Assembly (NCBI GenBank): GCA_007280895.1
Contig: QYQN01000108.1
Location: forward strand, 1 to 55,834
Direction: 5' to 3'
Source of the DNA: Methylococcaceae bacterium
GTDB taxonomy: Bacteria > Pseudomonadota > Gammaproteobacteria > Methylococcales > Methylomonadaceae
Length of the DNA: 55,834 bases
Each line of letters opens with the position of its first letter. The first letter of the stretch is position 1. The position numbers and the translations under genes are program-made. The notes below the pieces were generated by a model. It had not been told where the DNA came from. It did not search any database and was given only the letters and a program-made list of their open reading frames with translations. Shown piece after piece: positions 9,548-21,347 of the stretch.

Positions 9548-11305
9548 ATGTATTCTCAAAGTGTAAAAAAATTGATAGTGACACGTCCGCTTTCTAATCA
9601 TGCGACGTCGTTATTCGAGCGCTCTTCTTTGTTGCAACGAATTTTTTCTGCGCGTGGTGTTTATGCAGAAGAGGAGCTTGATCGCCGTTTGCTTAAATTA
9701 CCTTCACCGTGGTTATTATCAGGGATGACAACAATGGTTGAGGTATTAACACAGGCACTTGTATTGCAACAAAGAATAACCATTGTGGCTGATTTTGATG
9801 CCGATGGCGCAACCAGTTGTGCTGTGGCAATTAAAGGTTTACGTGCTTTAGGAGCGCGTTATGTTGATTTTGTTGTGCCTAATCGTTTTGAATACGGTTA
9901 TGGCTTAACTCCAGAAATTGTTGAGTTAGTTAAATTACAACATCCAGACATTATTATCACGGTGGATAATGGCATTTCTAGTATTGAGGGGGTGGCAACG
10001 GCGAATGCCTTGGGCATTAAGGTCTTAATTACTGATCATCATTTGCCTGGTAATGAACTGCCTGAGGCCGCAGCTATCGTTAATCCTAATTTACAGGATG
10101 ACCTCTTTCCTAGTAAGTCGTTAGCTGGAGTGGGGGTTATTTTTTATGTGTTGATGGCGTTACGAAGTCGCCTACGTGAAAAAAACTGGTTTACTGAGCA
10201 ACAACTTGCTGAACCAAATTTAGCGCAGTTACTTGATTTTGTAGCCTTAGGCACAGTAGCAGACGTGGTGGCATTAGATCAGACCAATCGAATTTTAGTT
10301 CATCAGGGGTTGTTGCGAATTCGTACTATGCAATGTCATCCAGGTCTCTTGGCGTTAATTACGGTGGCTGGGAAAAATCCTGCCACGCTGTCAACAAGCG
10401 ATTTAGGGTACACCATTGCCCCCCGTTTAAATGCCGCTGGGCGCATGGATACTATGGCCTTGGGTATTGAGTGTTTATTAACAGATGATCATGAACTGGC
10501 TAAGCATTCGGCATTATTATTAGATCAGTTAAATACCGAACGTCGTGAAGTTGAAGAGCAGATGAAACAGGAAGCAATGGGGTTACTGGCGGAATTACAG
10601 CTCATGGATGCTCACTATGCTTCTGCAGGCGTGTGTTTGTACAATAAGGACTGGCATCAAGGTGTTATTGGCATTTTAGCCGCGCGAATGAAAGATAAAT
10701 TACATCGTCCTGTCATTGCTTTTGCACCCGTTACGCAAGGTGCTATAGACGGCGAAATAAAAGGCTCGGCGCGTTCTATTCACGGTTTGCATATTCGTGA
10801 TGTGTTAAGTGATATTGCCACGGCTCACCCTAAAATTTTATCTAAATTTGGTGGTCATGCGATGGCCGCTGGGTTAACCATTATGCTGCATGATTATCCA
10901 GCATTTGTGTTGGCATTTAATGAGATCGTCACGCAACGCTTAAACAGTGTTGATTTAGAACAAAAAATACTCACTGATGGTGAATTAACAGAAGATGAAT
11001 TAACACTTGTTACCGCAGATGTATTGCAACAGGCGGCAACGTGGGGGCAAACCTTTCCAGAGCCTTTATTTCATGGGGTATTTGACGTTATTCAAGTGCG
11101 GATTGTTGGGCAACGGCATTTGAAATTTGTATTACGTCAACCAAAAGGGCATGTTTTAATCGATGCGATTGCTTTTTTTGTGGACCAAACTGAGCAATGG
11201 CTAGGGCTAAGACAAATTAAGGCAGTGTATAAACTAGAAGCTAATGAATACCGTGGTCAGCGTCAGGTACAGTTGCTAATCAGTTATGTAGAAAAAATTA
11301 TATAA
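9548..11305 (+). CDS. recJ: Single-stranded-DNA-specific exonuclease RecJ
   Basis: VADFDADGATSCAVAIKGL, ITVDNGISS, LITDHHLPG, APRLNAAGRMDTM, GGHAMAAGLT; ATG at 9548 preferred to 9485. Confidence 0.95.
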   Translation: MYSQSVKKLIVTRPLSNHATSLFERSSLLQRIFSARGVYAEEELDRRLLKLPSPWLLSGMTTMVEVLTQALVLQQRITIVADFDADGATSCAVAIKGLRALGARYVDFVVPNRFEYGYGLTPEIVELVKLQHPDIIITVDNGISSIEGVATANALGIKVLITDHHLPGNELPEAAAIVNPNLQDDLFPSKSLAGVGVIFYVLMALRSRLREKNWFTEQQLAEPNLAQLLDFVALGTVADVVALDQTNRILVHQGLLRIRTMQCHPGLLALITVAGKNPATLSTSDLGYTIAPRLNAAGRMDTMALGIECLLTDDHELAKHSALLLDQLNTERREVEEQMKQEAMGLLAELQLMDAHYASAGVCLYNKDWHQGVIGILAARMKDKLHRPVIAFAPVTQGAIDGEIKGSARSIHGLHIRDVLSDIATAHPKILSKFGGHAMAAGLTIMLHDYPAFVLAFNEIVTQRLNSVDLEQKILTDGELTEDELTLVTADVLQQAATWGQTFPEPLFHGVFDVIQVRIVGQRHLKFVLRQPKGHVLIDAIAFFVDQTEQWLGLRQIKAVYKLEANEYRGQRQVQLLISYVEKII

Positions 11306-11310
11306 AAAAA

Positions 11311-11332
11311 AGGGCGATTAACTCGCCCTTTG
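11311..11332. terminator. Terminator between convergent recJ and the parvulin gene
   Basis: AAAAAAAAGGGCGA-TTAAC-TCGCCCTTTG. Confidence 0.75.
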
Positions 11333-11364
11333 CACAACTTATAGTTATAAATGCGGGCGTTGGC

Positions 11365-12408
11365 TTAGTGCTTTTTTTCTTCTTTTTTAGCTTTTTCTGC
11401 TGGTTTTTCAGCAGGTGTTTTTTCTTCTATTACGGCTGCTTTTTCTTCTACTGCTTGTGTAGTTTCAGTAGTTGCTTCTTCAGGGATAGCTTCTTCAGGT
11501 AGTGCTGGTGCAATTTCAGCCGGTGCTTCTTGGACTTTAGCAGGCTCATCTTTTAAAGGAACTAAGATTTCAACTTTTGCTTCTTTGCGTAAGTTTTCAA
11601 TCATTGTTTGCAATTTTTTACGTTGCAAGAAAGGGGTTAGCTGTTCTTTAACTGCTTCCAAGGGTGGTGGTGTTTGCGGACGTGAATCTTCTCTTAAAAT
11701 AATGTGCCAGCCAAATTGAGTTTGTACCGGTGCAGTTGTGTATTTACCTTTCTCTAATGCCATGACTGCTTTTGAAAAAGGCTCAACCATTTGACTGGCA
11801 ACAAACCAACCTAAGTCACCACCATTTTGTGATTCTTTGCCATCTAATGAATTTTTATCTGCTAATTTAGCAAAGTCAGCACCTTTGTCTAATTCAGCAA
11901 GCAATTTTTTAGCTTCAGCTTCAGTTTTTACTAAAATGTGTCGCGCTTTGTATTCAATCGCTTTTTCACCCGCAACTTTAGTGTCATATTCTGCTTTAAC
12001 TTCAGCATCAGTAACGGGGTTATTTTTCATAAATTCTTGGACCTCAGCCTGAGTCAAAATTGATTTTTTTGCATCATCAACATTTGCCAAGACTTCAGGT
12101 GTTTTATCAAGATTCTTCTTTTCAGCATCTTGCACCAACAATTCACGTTGAATTAATTCTTCAATTAATTTTTCTTTTGGAATACTTTGACCTTGACCAC
12201 GCATAGCAATTTCTTTTTCAAGATTTGCTAAGGTACTTTTAGGAATATATTTGCCATTTACTGAGGCAATCGCATCTGCTTTATCAACAACAGGCGCTGC
12301 TGTTGATGTTGCAGCAGCAGGTGCAGCTGTGTTGGGTAATTTTTGATCGCAACCTACGGCAATAAGACTTGTGCCTATAACCAGTAAGGGAATATATGCT
12401 TTTTTCAT
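11365..12408 (-). CDS. Peptidylprolyl isomerase lipoprotein (PpiC/PrsA parvulin type) with low-complexity C-terminal tail
   Basis: MKKAYIPLLVIGTSLIAVGC lipobox; parvulin core ARHILVKTEAEAKKLLAELDKGADFAKLADKNSLDGKESQNGGDLGWFVASQMVEPFSKAVMAL...FGWHIILRED; Glu/Ala/Pro/Lys-rich tail. Confidence 0.9.
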   Translation of the reverse strand: MKKAYIPLLVIGTSLIAVGCDQKLPNTAAPAAATSTAAPVVDKADAIASVNGKYIPKSTLANLEKEIAMRGQGQSIPKEKLIEELIQRELLVQDAEKKNLDKTPEVLANVDDAKKSILTQAEVQEFMKNNPVTDAEVKAEYDTKVAGEKAIEYKARHILVKTEAEAKKLLAELDKGADFAKLADKNSLDGKESQNGGDLGWFVASQMVEPFSKAVMALEKGKYTTAPVQTQFGWHIILREDSRPQTPPPLEAVKEQLTPFLQRKKLQTMIENLRKEAKVEILVPLKDEPAKVQEAPAEIAPALPEEAIPEEATTETTQAVEEKAAVIEEKTPAEKPAEKAKKEEKKH

Positions 12409-12421
12409 GTGTTTATTTCCT

Positions 12422-12685
12422 TTATTTTTCAGAGGGTGAGAGAGCATTAATGCCAAGGGCATGAATTTGTTGTTTCATCAAGTCACCAAGTGCTTGATAA
12501 ATTAGTTGATGCCGTTGTACGGCAGATTTTCCTTCAAACGCGTCAGCGACAATAGTGACATGGTAATGACCGCCACCAGCACGCGCACCAGCGTGACCGG
12601 CATGAGCCGCACTACTATCAATAATTTCCAGAATTTCTGGTGTAAAGGCAAGCGTTAAACTTTGTTTAATGAGTTCAGTAGTCAT
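12422..12685 (-). CDS. BolA family protein
   Basis: [42 protein letters not shown]. Confidence 0.92.
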   Translation of the reverse strand: MTTELIKQSLTLAFTPEILEIIDSSAAHAGHAGARAGGGHYHVTIVADAFEGKSAVQRHQLIYQALGDLMKQQIHALGINALSPSEK

Positions 12686-12984
12686 TGTGGAAAAATTTGT
12701 TTAAAGGGTTTAACAGTGACGCGAGCAAAAACGCCCGCAATGAAATATGGATCAGTATTTGCCCAGTGCTCAGCAGCGCTAAGCTCTGAAAACTCAGCAA
12801 CAATTAAACTACCGGTAAAGCCTGCATCACCAGGGTGATTGGAATCAATGGCAGGAAAGGGGCCAGCAAGGACTAATTTTCCTGCATCTTGCAGGTCTTG
12901 AAGGCGCGCTATATGTGCTGGTCTTACTGACATACGTAGGGTCAAGCTATTATCAACATCTTCACTTATGATGGCGTAAAGCAT
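12682..12984 (-). CDS. YciI family protein
   Basis: [86 protein letters not shown]. Confidence 0.92.
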   Translation of the reverse strand: MLYAIISEDVDNSLTLRMSVRPAHIARLQDLQDAGKLVLAGPFPAIDSNHPGDAGFTGSLIVAEFSELSAAEHWANTDPYFIAGVFARVTVKPFKQIFPQ

Positions 12985-12985
12985 G

Positions 12986-13522
12986 TTATTTCTCCGATTG
13001 GGGAATATATTTATATAAAAAAAACATTTGAGCAACTATAAAAATAACCAGCAAACCTGGCACACCAAAGGTTTTAAAGGTCACCCATTCATCTGTAGAA
13101 AAATTGTACATGACGTATAAATTGATAAAACCTACACTCATAAAAAAACTGGCCCATAGCAGATTTAAGCGTTTCCAAACATTGTCTGGCAAACTAATAT
13201 TGGCTGACATAATGCGCTCTACAAAAGGTTTGTTACCGATAAATTGACTACCTAAAAAAGCCAGACCAAATAACCACTCAATGATCGAAAGCTTCCATTT
13301 GATAAATTGTTCATCTTGTAAATATAAGGTTGCACCGCCCATGATAATGATTAAACCTAGGGTTATCCATTGCATGGTTTCCACTTTACGATAGCGAAAC
13401 CACGTATAGGTAACGTGCAATAGGGTGGCAATCATCACGACCGCAGTTGCCACGTAAATATCGTAAAATTTATAGGCGATAAAAAATAGCAGGACAGGAA
13501 TAAAATCTAAGGCTTGTTTCAT
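12986..13522 (-). CDS. yciB: Inner membrane-spanning protein YciB (septation protein A family)
   Basis: [30 protein letters not shown]...; 5-TM protein, canonical YciB N-terminus, next to yciI. Confidence 0.95.
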   Translation of the reverse strand: MKQALDFIPVLLFFIAYKFYDIYVATAVVMIATLLHVTYTWFRYRKVETMQWITLGLIIIMGGATLYLQDEQFIKWKLSIIEWLFGLAFLGSQFIGNKPFVERIMSANISLPDNVWKRLNLLWASFFMSVGFINLYVMYNFSTDEWVTFKTFGVPGLLVIFIVAQMFFLYKYIPQSEK

Positions 13523-13539
13523 GAGAAAAATACTTAATA

Positions 13540-13854
13540 TTAAGCGTAGACATCGACGCTTGAAAGGAGAGAATCAGAAGTTTGAAAGGGTTGAGTTAAA
13601 AAACGTTGATAAGCATTCAGGGCGTTACGCGTGTTTTTATCAGTAGGTTGATAGTGTTCAGTTGAGTTAGCGGAATTATCACGGACAGGAGCAGTAGCTG
13701 AAACCTGTTCTACCTTGGCGGCATTAGGGATTGCATTGCCACGGGTATTATTGACTTGAGTTGGCTCAGATGGTGAAGTCGCACGGTTTTTAGTGGCAGA
13801 CTGATGCGTCAGTCTGGCCGGCGTTATGGTCAATGATGAACTGTGAATTCTCAT
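13540..13854 (-). CDS. Hypothetical small protein, mostly disordered with ordered C-terminal motif
   Basis: Ser/Thr/Asn/Pro-rich N-terminus; C-terminus NALNAYQRFLTQPFQTSDSLLSSVDVYA. Confidence 0.6.
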   Translation of the reverse strand: MRIHSSSLTITPARLTHQSATKNRATSPSEPTQVNNTRGNAIPNAAKVEQVSATAPVRDNSANSTEHYQPTDKNTRNALNAYQRFLTQPFQTSDSLLSSVDVYA

Positions 13855-14258
13855 GAAATTACCAATTAAATCCCAAAATTGATGAGTTAAACATACTGAT
13901 TAATGATAAACGGCATTATAACTTACGTGGTGTTACGATTAAAGAATCAGCCAGCACCCTAAGTTACGTGCATTTTAACGTAATATTGCAAACTCACCAT
14001 AATTAAACAAAAGATGAGGTGTAAGTATACCGCTGGTATTAGCCTTGTTAAGGGTAAAATAAATTTTTTAAACAGGGTGTTAGCTTTTAAATTCAGTTAT
14101 TTATCGCCCTCATGGTTAATCTCACTGTACTTAATTAAGTGGTGTGATGAATGTTTAACGAAGAGGTTACCTGACAGTATGGTTTTTTGTTATGTCCTTG
14201 AAATTAAATTTTTATGCCCCACCTATTAAAAATAGACCTAAAAAACACCTACGTTACG

Positions 14259-14564
14259 ATGGAGAAAAGTATGCAAGATGCCACACAAACTGAGTTAGAC
14301 GCAGCCGTTTTTAGACGTTTGCTGGTTCACTTACAAAGTCATCCAGACATACAAAATATTGAGTTAATGAATCTTGCTGACTTTTGTCGGAATTGTTTAG
14401 CTAAGTGGTATGTTGAGGCGGCTCAGGAAAAAGAATTGGCGATAGATTATGAAACAGCGAGAGAAAAAATTTACGGAATGCCTTATGCGCAATGGAAAGA
14501 TACTTACCAACAAGAAGCTACGCAAGAGCAATTAGCATTATTTACGGCGAAACAAGCTAATTGA
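14259..14564 (+). CDS. DUF1244 domain-containing protein
   Basis: VFRRLLVHLQSHPDIQNIELMNLADFCRNCLAKWYVEAAQE; ATG at 14259. Confidence 0.85.
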   Translation: MEKSMQDATQTELDAAVFRRLLVHLQSHPDIQNIELMNLADFCRNCLAKWYVEAAQEKELAIDYETAREKIYGMPYAQWKDTYQQEATQEQLALFTAKQAN

Positions 14565-14601
14565 TTAGCTATCTTCGTGAGACGACCAAAAGGTTAAATT
14601 T

Positions 14602-15660
14602 GTGAACCAAAATTTTCACCATCTTAATGAACGCTCCTTACAGTTACTAAAAACCTTGGTTGAGCGTTATATCTCAGATGGTCAGCCAGTAGGATCGCGT
14701 GCCTTATCAAAAGATTCAGAATTAAAACTTAGCCCAGCTACCATTCGAAATGTCATGGCTGATTTAGAAGATTTAGGGCTAGTGCATTCGCTGCATACTT
14801 CTTCTGGTCGGGTACCTACCATTACCGGCTATCGTTTATTTGTTGACACATTAGTCACCGTTAAGCCCTTAGACGAGCAAGTATTAGTACGCATGCAAGA
14901 AGGGTTATCTGCCACGAACGATGCGAATGATATGCTGGGTGCAGCATCAAAATTACTTGCTGAACTGACTCAAATGGCCGGAGTTGTCACCTTGCCGCGT
15001 CATGAAATTGTCTGTTTACGCCATATTGAGTTTTTGCCTTTATCCCATAATCGTGTCTTAGTTATTTTTGTCACTAATGAACAGGAAGTTCATAACAAAA
15101 TTATTCATACGGTGAAAGAATTTTCAGTGACTGATTTACAACACGCCGCAAATTACCTTAATACCCATTATTCAGGTCGCAGTTTGGAGTATTTACGCAC
15201 GTCGCTGATTAAAGAAATGCAGTTTGATCAACAGCATCTCAATGAAGGCATGTTAGAGGTTATTAAAATGGCGCATGAAAGCTTTGATCAAGATAAAACT
15301 AAAGAAGATTATATTTTGGCAGGTGAAACTAATTTAATGGGGTTTTCAGAATTAGCCACGACAGAGCGTTTAAAAACACTCTTTGAAGCCTTTAATCAAA
15401 AACAAGGCGTCATTCATTTATTAGACCAATGTATGAAAACAGAAGGTGTGCAAATCTTCATTGGTGAAGAATCGGGTTATCAAGCATTTGATCATTGCAG
15501 TTTGGTGACTTCAGCATACTCGGTAGACAATGAAGTAGTAGGCGTGCTGGGAGTCATTGGTCCAACCAGAATGGCGTATGAAAAAATTATTCCTTATGTG
15601 GATGTCACGGCAAAATTATTAGGTGCTGCCTTGAATCCAAAATCACCACCCCCATTTTAG
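14602..15660 (+). CDS. hrcA: Heat-inducible transcription repressor HrcA
   Basis: LLKTLVERYISDGQPVGSRALSKDSELKLSPATIRNVMADLEDLGLVHSLHTSSGRVPTITGYRLFVD; GTG start. Confidence 0.97.
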   Translation: MNQNFHHLNERSLQLLKTLVERYISDGQPVGSRALSKDSELKLSPATIRNVMADLEDLGLVHSLHTSSGRVPTITGYRLFVDTLVTVKPLDEQVLVRMQEGLSATNDANDMLGAASKLLAELTQMAGVVTLPRHEIVCLRHIEFLPLSHNRVLVIFVTNEQEVHNKIIHTVKEFSVTDLQHAANYLNTHYSGRSLEYLRTSLIKEMQFDQQHLNEGMLEVIKMAHESFDQDKTKEDYILAGETNLMGFSELATTERLKTLFEAFNQKQGVIHLLDQCMKTEGVQIFIGEESGYQAFDHCSLVTSAYSVDNEVVGVLGVIGPTRMAYEKIIPYVDVTAKLLGAALNPKSPPPF

Positions 15661-15691
15661 GGGACTTAACCAACAGCCAAGGTATAGAGAA

Positions 15692-16318
15692 ATGACGACT
15701 GAGCAGGAAAATATAATAAGCGGTATTGACGAAGAAACAACGATGCACGAGCCGCTTGAAAGCGAGGTAAGCGCAGATAATGTAATCAATGAACAGGCTG
15801 AACACACTGAAATTATCGAGCATGAATATACAATAGACGAATTAAAACAAGAGCTTGCTATTGAAAAATCAAAGGCTACCGAGCATTGGGAAAAAGTGTT
15901 GCGCATTCAAGCAGACATGGATAACTTGAAAAAAAGAACTAAAAAAGACTTAGAAGATGCACATAAGTTTGCTTTAACCAATTTTGCTAAAGAATTATTG
16001 CCCGTATTAGATAGTTTAGTGTTGGGATTACATGCCGCCAATGGCGACAGTGACGAAGTAAACAAATTTCGCCAAGGCAGTGAATTAACCATTAAACAAT
16101 TTGAATCTGCGTTAGCAAGATTTAATATTGAAACGATTGATCCAGTCGGTCAACTGTTTAATGCCGAGCATCATCAAGCCATGGCAATGCAGGAAGTAGA
16201 AGGCGCTGCTCCCAATACAGTGGTCAATGTATTTCAAAAAGGCTACTTACTTAATGGTCGATTATTACGTCCTGCAATGGTCGTGGTGGCAAAAACCAGT
16301 ATTGATACACAGGCTTAA
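15692..16318 (+). CDS. grpE: Nucleotide exchange factor GrpE
   Basis: KVLRIQADMDNLKKRTKKDLEDAHKFALTNFAKELLPVLDSLVLGL...GAAPNTVVNVFQKGYLLNGRLLRPAMVVVAK. Confidence 0.97.
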   Translation: MTTEQENIISGIDEETTMHEPLESEVSADNVINEQAEHTEIIEHEYTIDELKQELAIEKSKATEHWEKVLRIQADMDNLKKRTKKDLEDAHKFALTNFAKELLPVLDSLVLGLHAANGDSDEVNKFRQGSELTIKQFESALARFNIETIDPVGQLFNAEHHQAMAMQEVEGAAPNTVVNVFQKGYLLNGRLLRPAMVVVAKTSIDTQA

Positions 16319-16327
16319 CGTTAAAAG

Positions 16328-16353
16328 CTTGAAATCAAAAAAAACGACCCTAT
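16328..16353 (+). promoter_or_regulatory. Putative sigma-32 (RpoH) promoter upstream of dnaK
   Basis: CTTGAAA (16328-16334), 13-nt spacer, CCCTAT (16348-16353); close to CTTGAAA-N11-15-CCCCATnT. Confidence 0.5.
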
Positions 16354-16402
16354 TATCGGGTTAAGTATTTACATTTTATAATTGTCAAGTTTGGAGAATT
16401 CA

Positions 16403-18322
16403 ATGGCTAAAATAATTGGTATAGATTTAGGAACAACAAACTCATGTGTTGCAGTATTGGAAAATGGCGTAGCGCGTGTTATTGAAAACAGTGAAGGTGC
16501 GCGTACTACCCCTTCAATTATTGCCTTCACCAGTGATGATGAGGTGTTAGTTGGGCAATCAGCAAAACGTCAAGCAGTCACTAATCCAACCAATACACTG
16601 TTTGCTATCAAACGATTAATTGGTCGTCGCTTTAAAGATGATGCAGTGCAAAAAGATATTAAAATGGTGCCTTATCATATTGTCGAAGCTGAAAACGGTG
16701 ACGCATGGGTTGAAGTCCACAATAAAAAAATGGCCGCACCTGAGATTTCTGCTCGCGTTTTAATGAAATTAAAAAAAGATGCAGAAGCGTATTTAGGGGA
16801 AACCGTTACTGAAGCAGTTATTACCGTGCCTGCTTATTTTAATGATTCACAGCGTCAAGCCACTAAAGATGCTGGGCGTATTGCCGGCTTAGAAGTTAAA
16901 CGTATCATCAATGAGCCAACAGCATCGGCGCTTGCGTTTGGTATGGATAAACCTAAAGGCGATACTAAAATCGCAGTCTATGATTTAGGTGGCGGTACCT
17001 TTGATATTTCAATCATTGAAATAGCTGAAATAGATGGTGAACATCAGTTTGAAGTGTTATCAACTAATGGTGATACATTCCTAGGCGGCGAAGATTTTGA
17101 TTCACGTATTATTGAATTTCTTGCAAGTGAATTTAAAAAAGAAAGTAGCGTAGACCTTCATAAAGATCCTTTAGCTTTACAACGCTTAAAAGAAGCGGCT
17201 GAAAAAGCTAAAATCGAATTATCATCAAGTCAACAAACAGATGTTAACTTACCTTATATTACCGCTGACGCTTCAGGACCAAAACATTTAAACGTTAAAT
17301 TGACCCGTTCAAAATTAGAAGCCTTAGTTGAAGAGTTAATTAATCGCACTAAAGGCCCTTGTGAAATGGCGTTGAAAGACGCGGGCTTATCAGCAAGCGA
17401 AATTAATGATGTTATTTTAGTGGGTGGGCAAACAAGAATGCCTAAAGTGCAAGAAATGGTTAAAAGCATTTTTGGCCAAGAACCACGCAAAGATGTCAAC
17501 CCTGATGAAGCCGTAGCATTAGGTGCAGCCATTCAAGCGGGTGTATTAGGTGGTGAAGTAAAAGATGTGTTGTTATTGGATGTTATTCCCTTGTCATTGG
17601 GTATTGAAACAATGGGCGGTGTGATGACAAAACTAATTGAAAAAAATACCACCATTCCTACCAATGCTTCACAAGTTTTTTCTACAGCTGATGATAATCA
17701 AACGGCGGTTACTGTGCATGTGTTACAAGGTGAGCGCGAAAAAGCGTCTGCCAATAAATCTTTGGGACGTTTTGATTTAGCCGACATTCCACCTGCACCA
17801 CGTGGTATTCCACAAGTTGAAGTAGCCTTTGATATCGATGCAAATGGCATTTTAAATGTTTCAGCAAAAGATAAAGCAACCGGTAAAAAACAATCAATTA
17901 TTATCAAAGCCTCAAGTGGATTATCAGACGATGAAGTGCAACGTATGATTAAAGACGCCGAAGCCCATGCTGATGAAGATCGTAAATTAACTGAGTTAGT
18001 TCACGCAAGAAACCATGCTGAAGGCATGATTCATGCGACTGAAAAATCAGTAAAAGAATTTGCTGAGCAAATGGATTCAGAAGAAAGAACAGCCATTGAA
18101 AATGCAATTAATGCCTTAAAAGACGTTCTTAAAACTGAAGATAAAGAGGCAATCGATGCTAAAACGAACGAGTTGACTGAATTATCAGGTAAACTAGCCG
18201 AACGTATGTATGCACAAAAAGACAATGCTGAGGCTGATAATGCCGAGCATGCTTCTGCATCACATGCTAGCGATGATGGCGTTGTCGATGCTGAATTTGA
18301 AGAAGTTAAAGAAGACAAATAA
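16403..18322 (+). CDS. dnaK: Molecular chaperone DnaK
   Basis: [22 protein letters not shown]..., [29 protein letters not shown]; ends ...[13 protein letters not shown]. Confidence 0.99.
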   Translation: MAKIIGIDLGTTNSCVAVLENGVARVIENSEGARTTPSIIAFTSDDEVLVGQSAKRQAVTNPTNTLFAIKRLIGRRFKDDAVQKDIKMVPYHIVEAENGDAWVEVHNKKMAAPEISARVLMKLKKDAEAYLGETVTEAVITVPAYFNDSQRQATKDAGRIAGLEVKRIINEPTASALAFGMDKPKGDTKIAVYDLGGGTFDISIIEIAEIDGEHQFEVLSTNGDTFLGGEDFDSRIIEFLASEFKKESSVDLHKDPLALQRLKEAAEKAKIELSSSQQTDVNLPYITADASGPKHLNVKLTRSKLEALVEELINRTKGPCEMALKDAGLSASEINDVILVGGQTRMPKVQEMVKSIFGQEPRKDVNPDEAVALGAAIQAGVLGGEVKDVLLLDVIPLSLGIETMGGVMTKLIEKNTTIPTNASQVFSTADDNQTAVTVHVLQGEREKASANKSLGRFDLADIPPAPRGIPQVEVAFDIDANGILNVSAKDKATGKKQSIIIKASSGLSDDEVQRMIKDAEAHADEDRKLTELVHARNHAEGMIHATEKSVKEFAEQMDSEERTAIENAINALKDVLKTEDKEAIDAKTNELTELSGKLAERMYAQKDNAEADNAEHASASHASDDGVVDAEFEEVKEDK

Positions 18323-18356
18323 CTTTCAATAGTTGAGTCAACGTTTTATTTCCAGA

Positions 18357-18382
18357 ATGGGAGCGGGATTAGCCGCTCCCAT
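18357..18382 (+). terminator. Terminator-like hairpin after dnaK
   Basis: ATGGGAGCGG-GATTAG-CCGCTCCCAT, 10-bp perfect stem, weak T tract. Confidence 0.6.
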
Positions 18383-18419
18383 TACTACTCATAATGTTAA
18401 AAAGATAGTCCCTAATTTT

Positions 18420-18490
18420 GGCTACCAACTTAAAGCAGGACACGATTAAAGGTTAAGCCTTGTTCTGTGTCTCGTGTTAAGTTGGTAGCC
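18420..18490. mobile_element. Putative MITE-like element, 71 bp, perfect 14-bp terminal inverted repeats, flanked by direct repeat CTAATTTT/CCTAATTTT
   Basis: GGCTACCAACTTAA (18420-18433)...TTAAGTTGGTAGCC (18477-18490); CTAATTTT at 18412-18419 and 18491-18498 (9-bp CCTAATTTT if the boundary shifts by one). Confidence 0.7.
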
Positions 18491-18623
18491 CTAATTTTCA
18501 AATGGGGTAACACGTTATGCACGCATGCTTTACTTATTATCAGTACATTGTTTGCATTGATTTCCCTTTGAATCTTTTATAACTCAACTCACCTCCCTAT
18601 CTAACAAGAGTTAATACTAAGTC

Positions 18624-20563
<1,940 letters not shown>

Positions 20564-20617
20564 TACACTGAAATTATTAAAGGCTTTAGTCAGCGTTTAG
20601 ATAATTTTAGTTGCTAT

Positions 20618-20653
20618 AAAAAAGGGGAAGCACGAGTGCTATCCCCTTTTTTT
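20618..20653. terminator. Terminator after dapB
   Basis: AAAAAAGGGGA...TCCCCTTTTTTT hairpin. Confidence 0.75.
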
Positions 20654-20674
20654 ATGTCAATTTAGCGTAGTTGA

Positions 20675-21085
20675 TTAATGACTAGGTTGTGCAATTTTTA
20701 TTAGCCAACCCGTAGACGCATCACAGCCTAATACGGCCTCAGCGTAAACATTAAGCCTTACAAATTCACCATTAAGTGTCGCCGGTAATTGGCTATTCAC
20801 TTTATGAAAAGTGCTGTTTGATTCTACTTTAAAGGGGATTTCTTGACCCTTTGCCGTTACTTTTATTGTGCTTGGGTCAGTCCATACTGAGACTTTAAAA
20901 GAAAATGTGGCTTCAGCAGGAATTTGATTATTATCTGCTGCCAAATAGGGGGCTAAAGTAAAATCTGTAAATCTAGGTTTTTTACAGTCTTTTTTAAGTT
21001 CTTCAGGTGAATAAGCATAACTAGAAACGTGGCCAAAAACAGCAACTAGCATGACCATTAGCGTGATTTTTTTTGTTATTTTCAT
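20675..21085 (-). CDS. Hypothetical secreted protein (136 aa)
   Basis: Signal-peptide-like MKITKKITLMVMLVAVFGHVSSYAYS; no recognised domain. Confidence 0.65.
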   Translation of the reverse strand: MKITKKITLMVMLVAVFGHVSSYAYSPEELKKDCKKPRFTDFTLAPYLAADNNQIPAEATFSFKVSVWTDPSTIKVTAKGQEIPFKVESNSTFHKVNSQLPATLNGEFVRLNVYAEAVLGCDASTGWLIKIAQPSH

Positions 21086-21347
21086 GAGTTAATCCTCTTT
21101 TACATAGGTGTGATAGGTTGTTATACCAAGTGTCACTTTAATTATTTTTTCATATTACTTCAACTAAATCCCAAGTAATTTATTATGAAATTAAAAAAAT
21201 CACCTCATGGGTGATTTACATCACAACATAGTGCTGTATCGTAACTTACTTGCTGAAACCTAATATGTACTGACTCGCGCTAGCAATTCAGTATTTTCTA
21301 ATTTATCTATTAACTAAATATTTTGGAAACAAGATGCAGATAAAAAC

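Noticed and set aside
14014-14229. 71-aa ORF upstream of the DUF1244 gene
   Set aside because: AT-rich intergenic sequence, no homology recognised and no clear ribosome-binding site.
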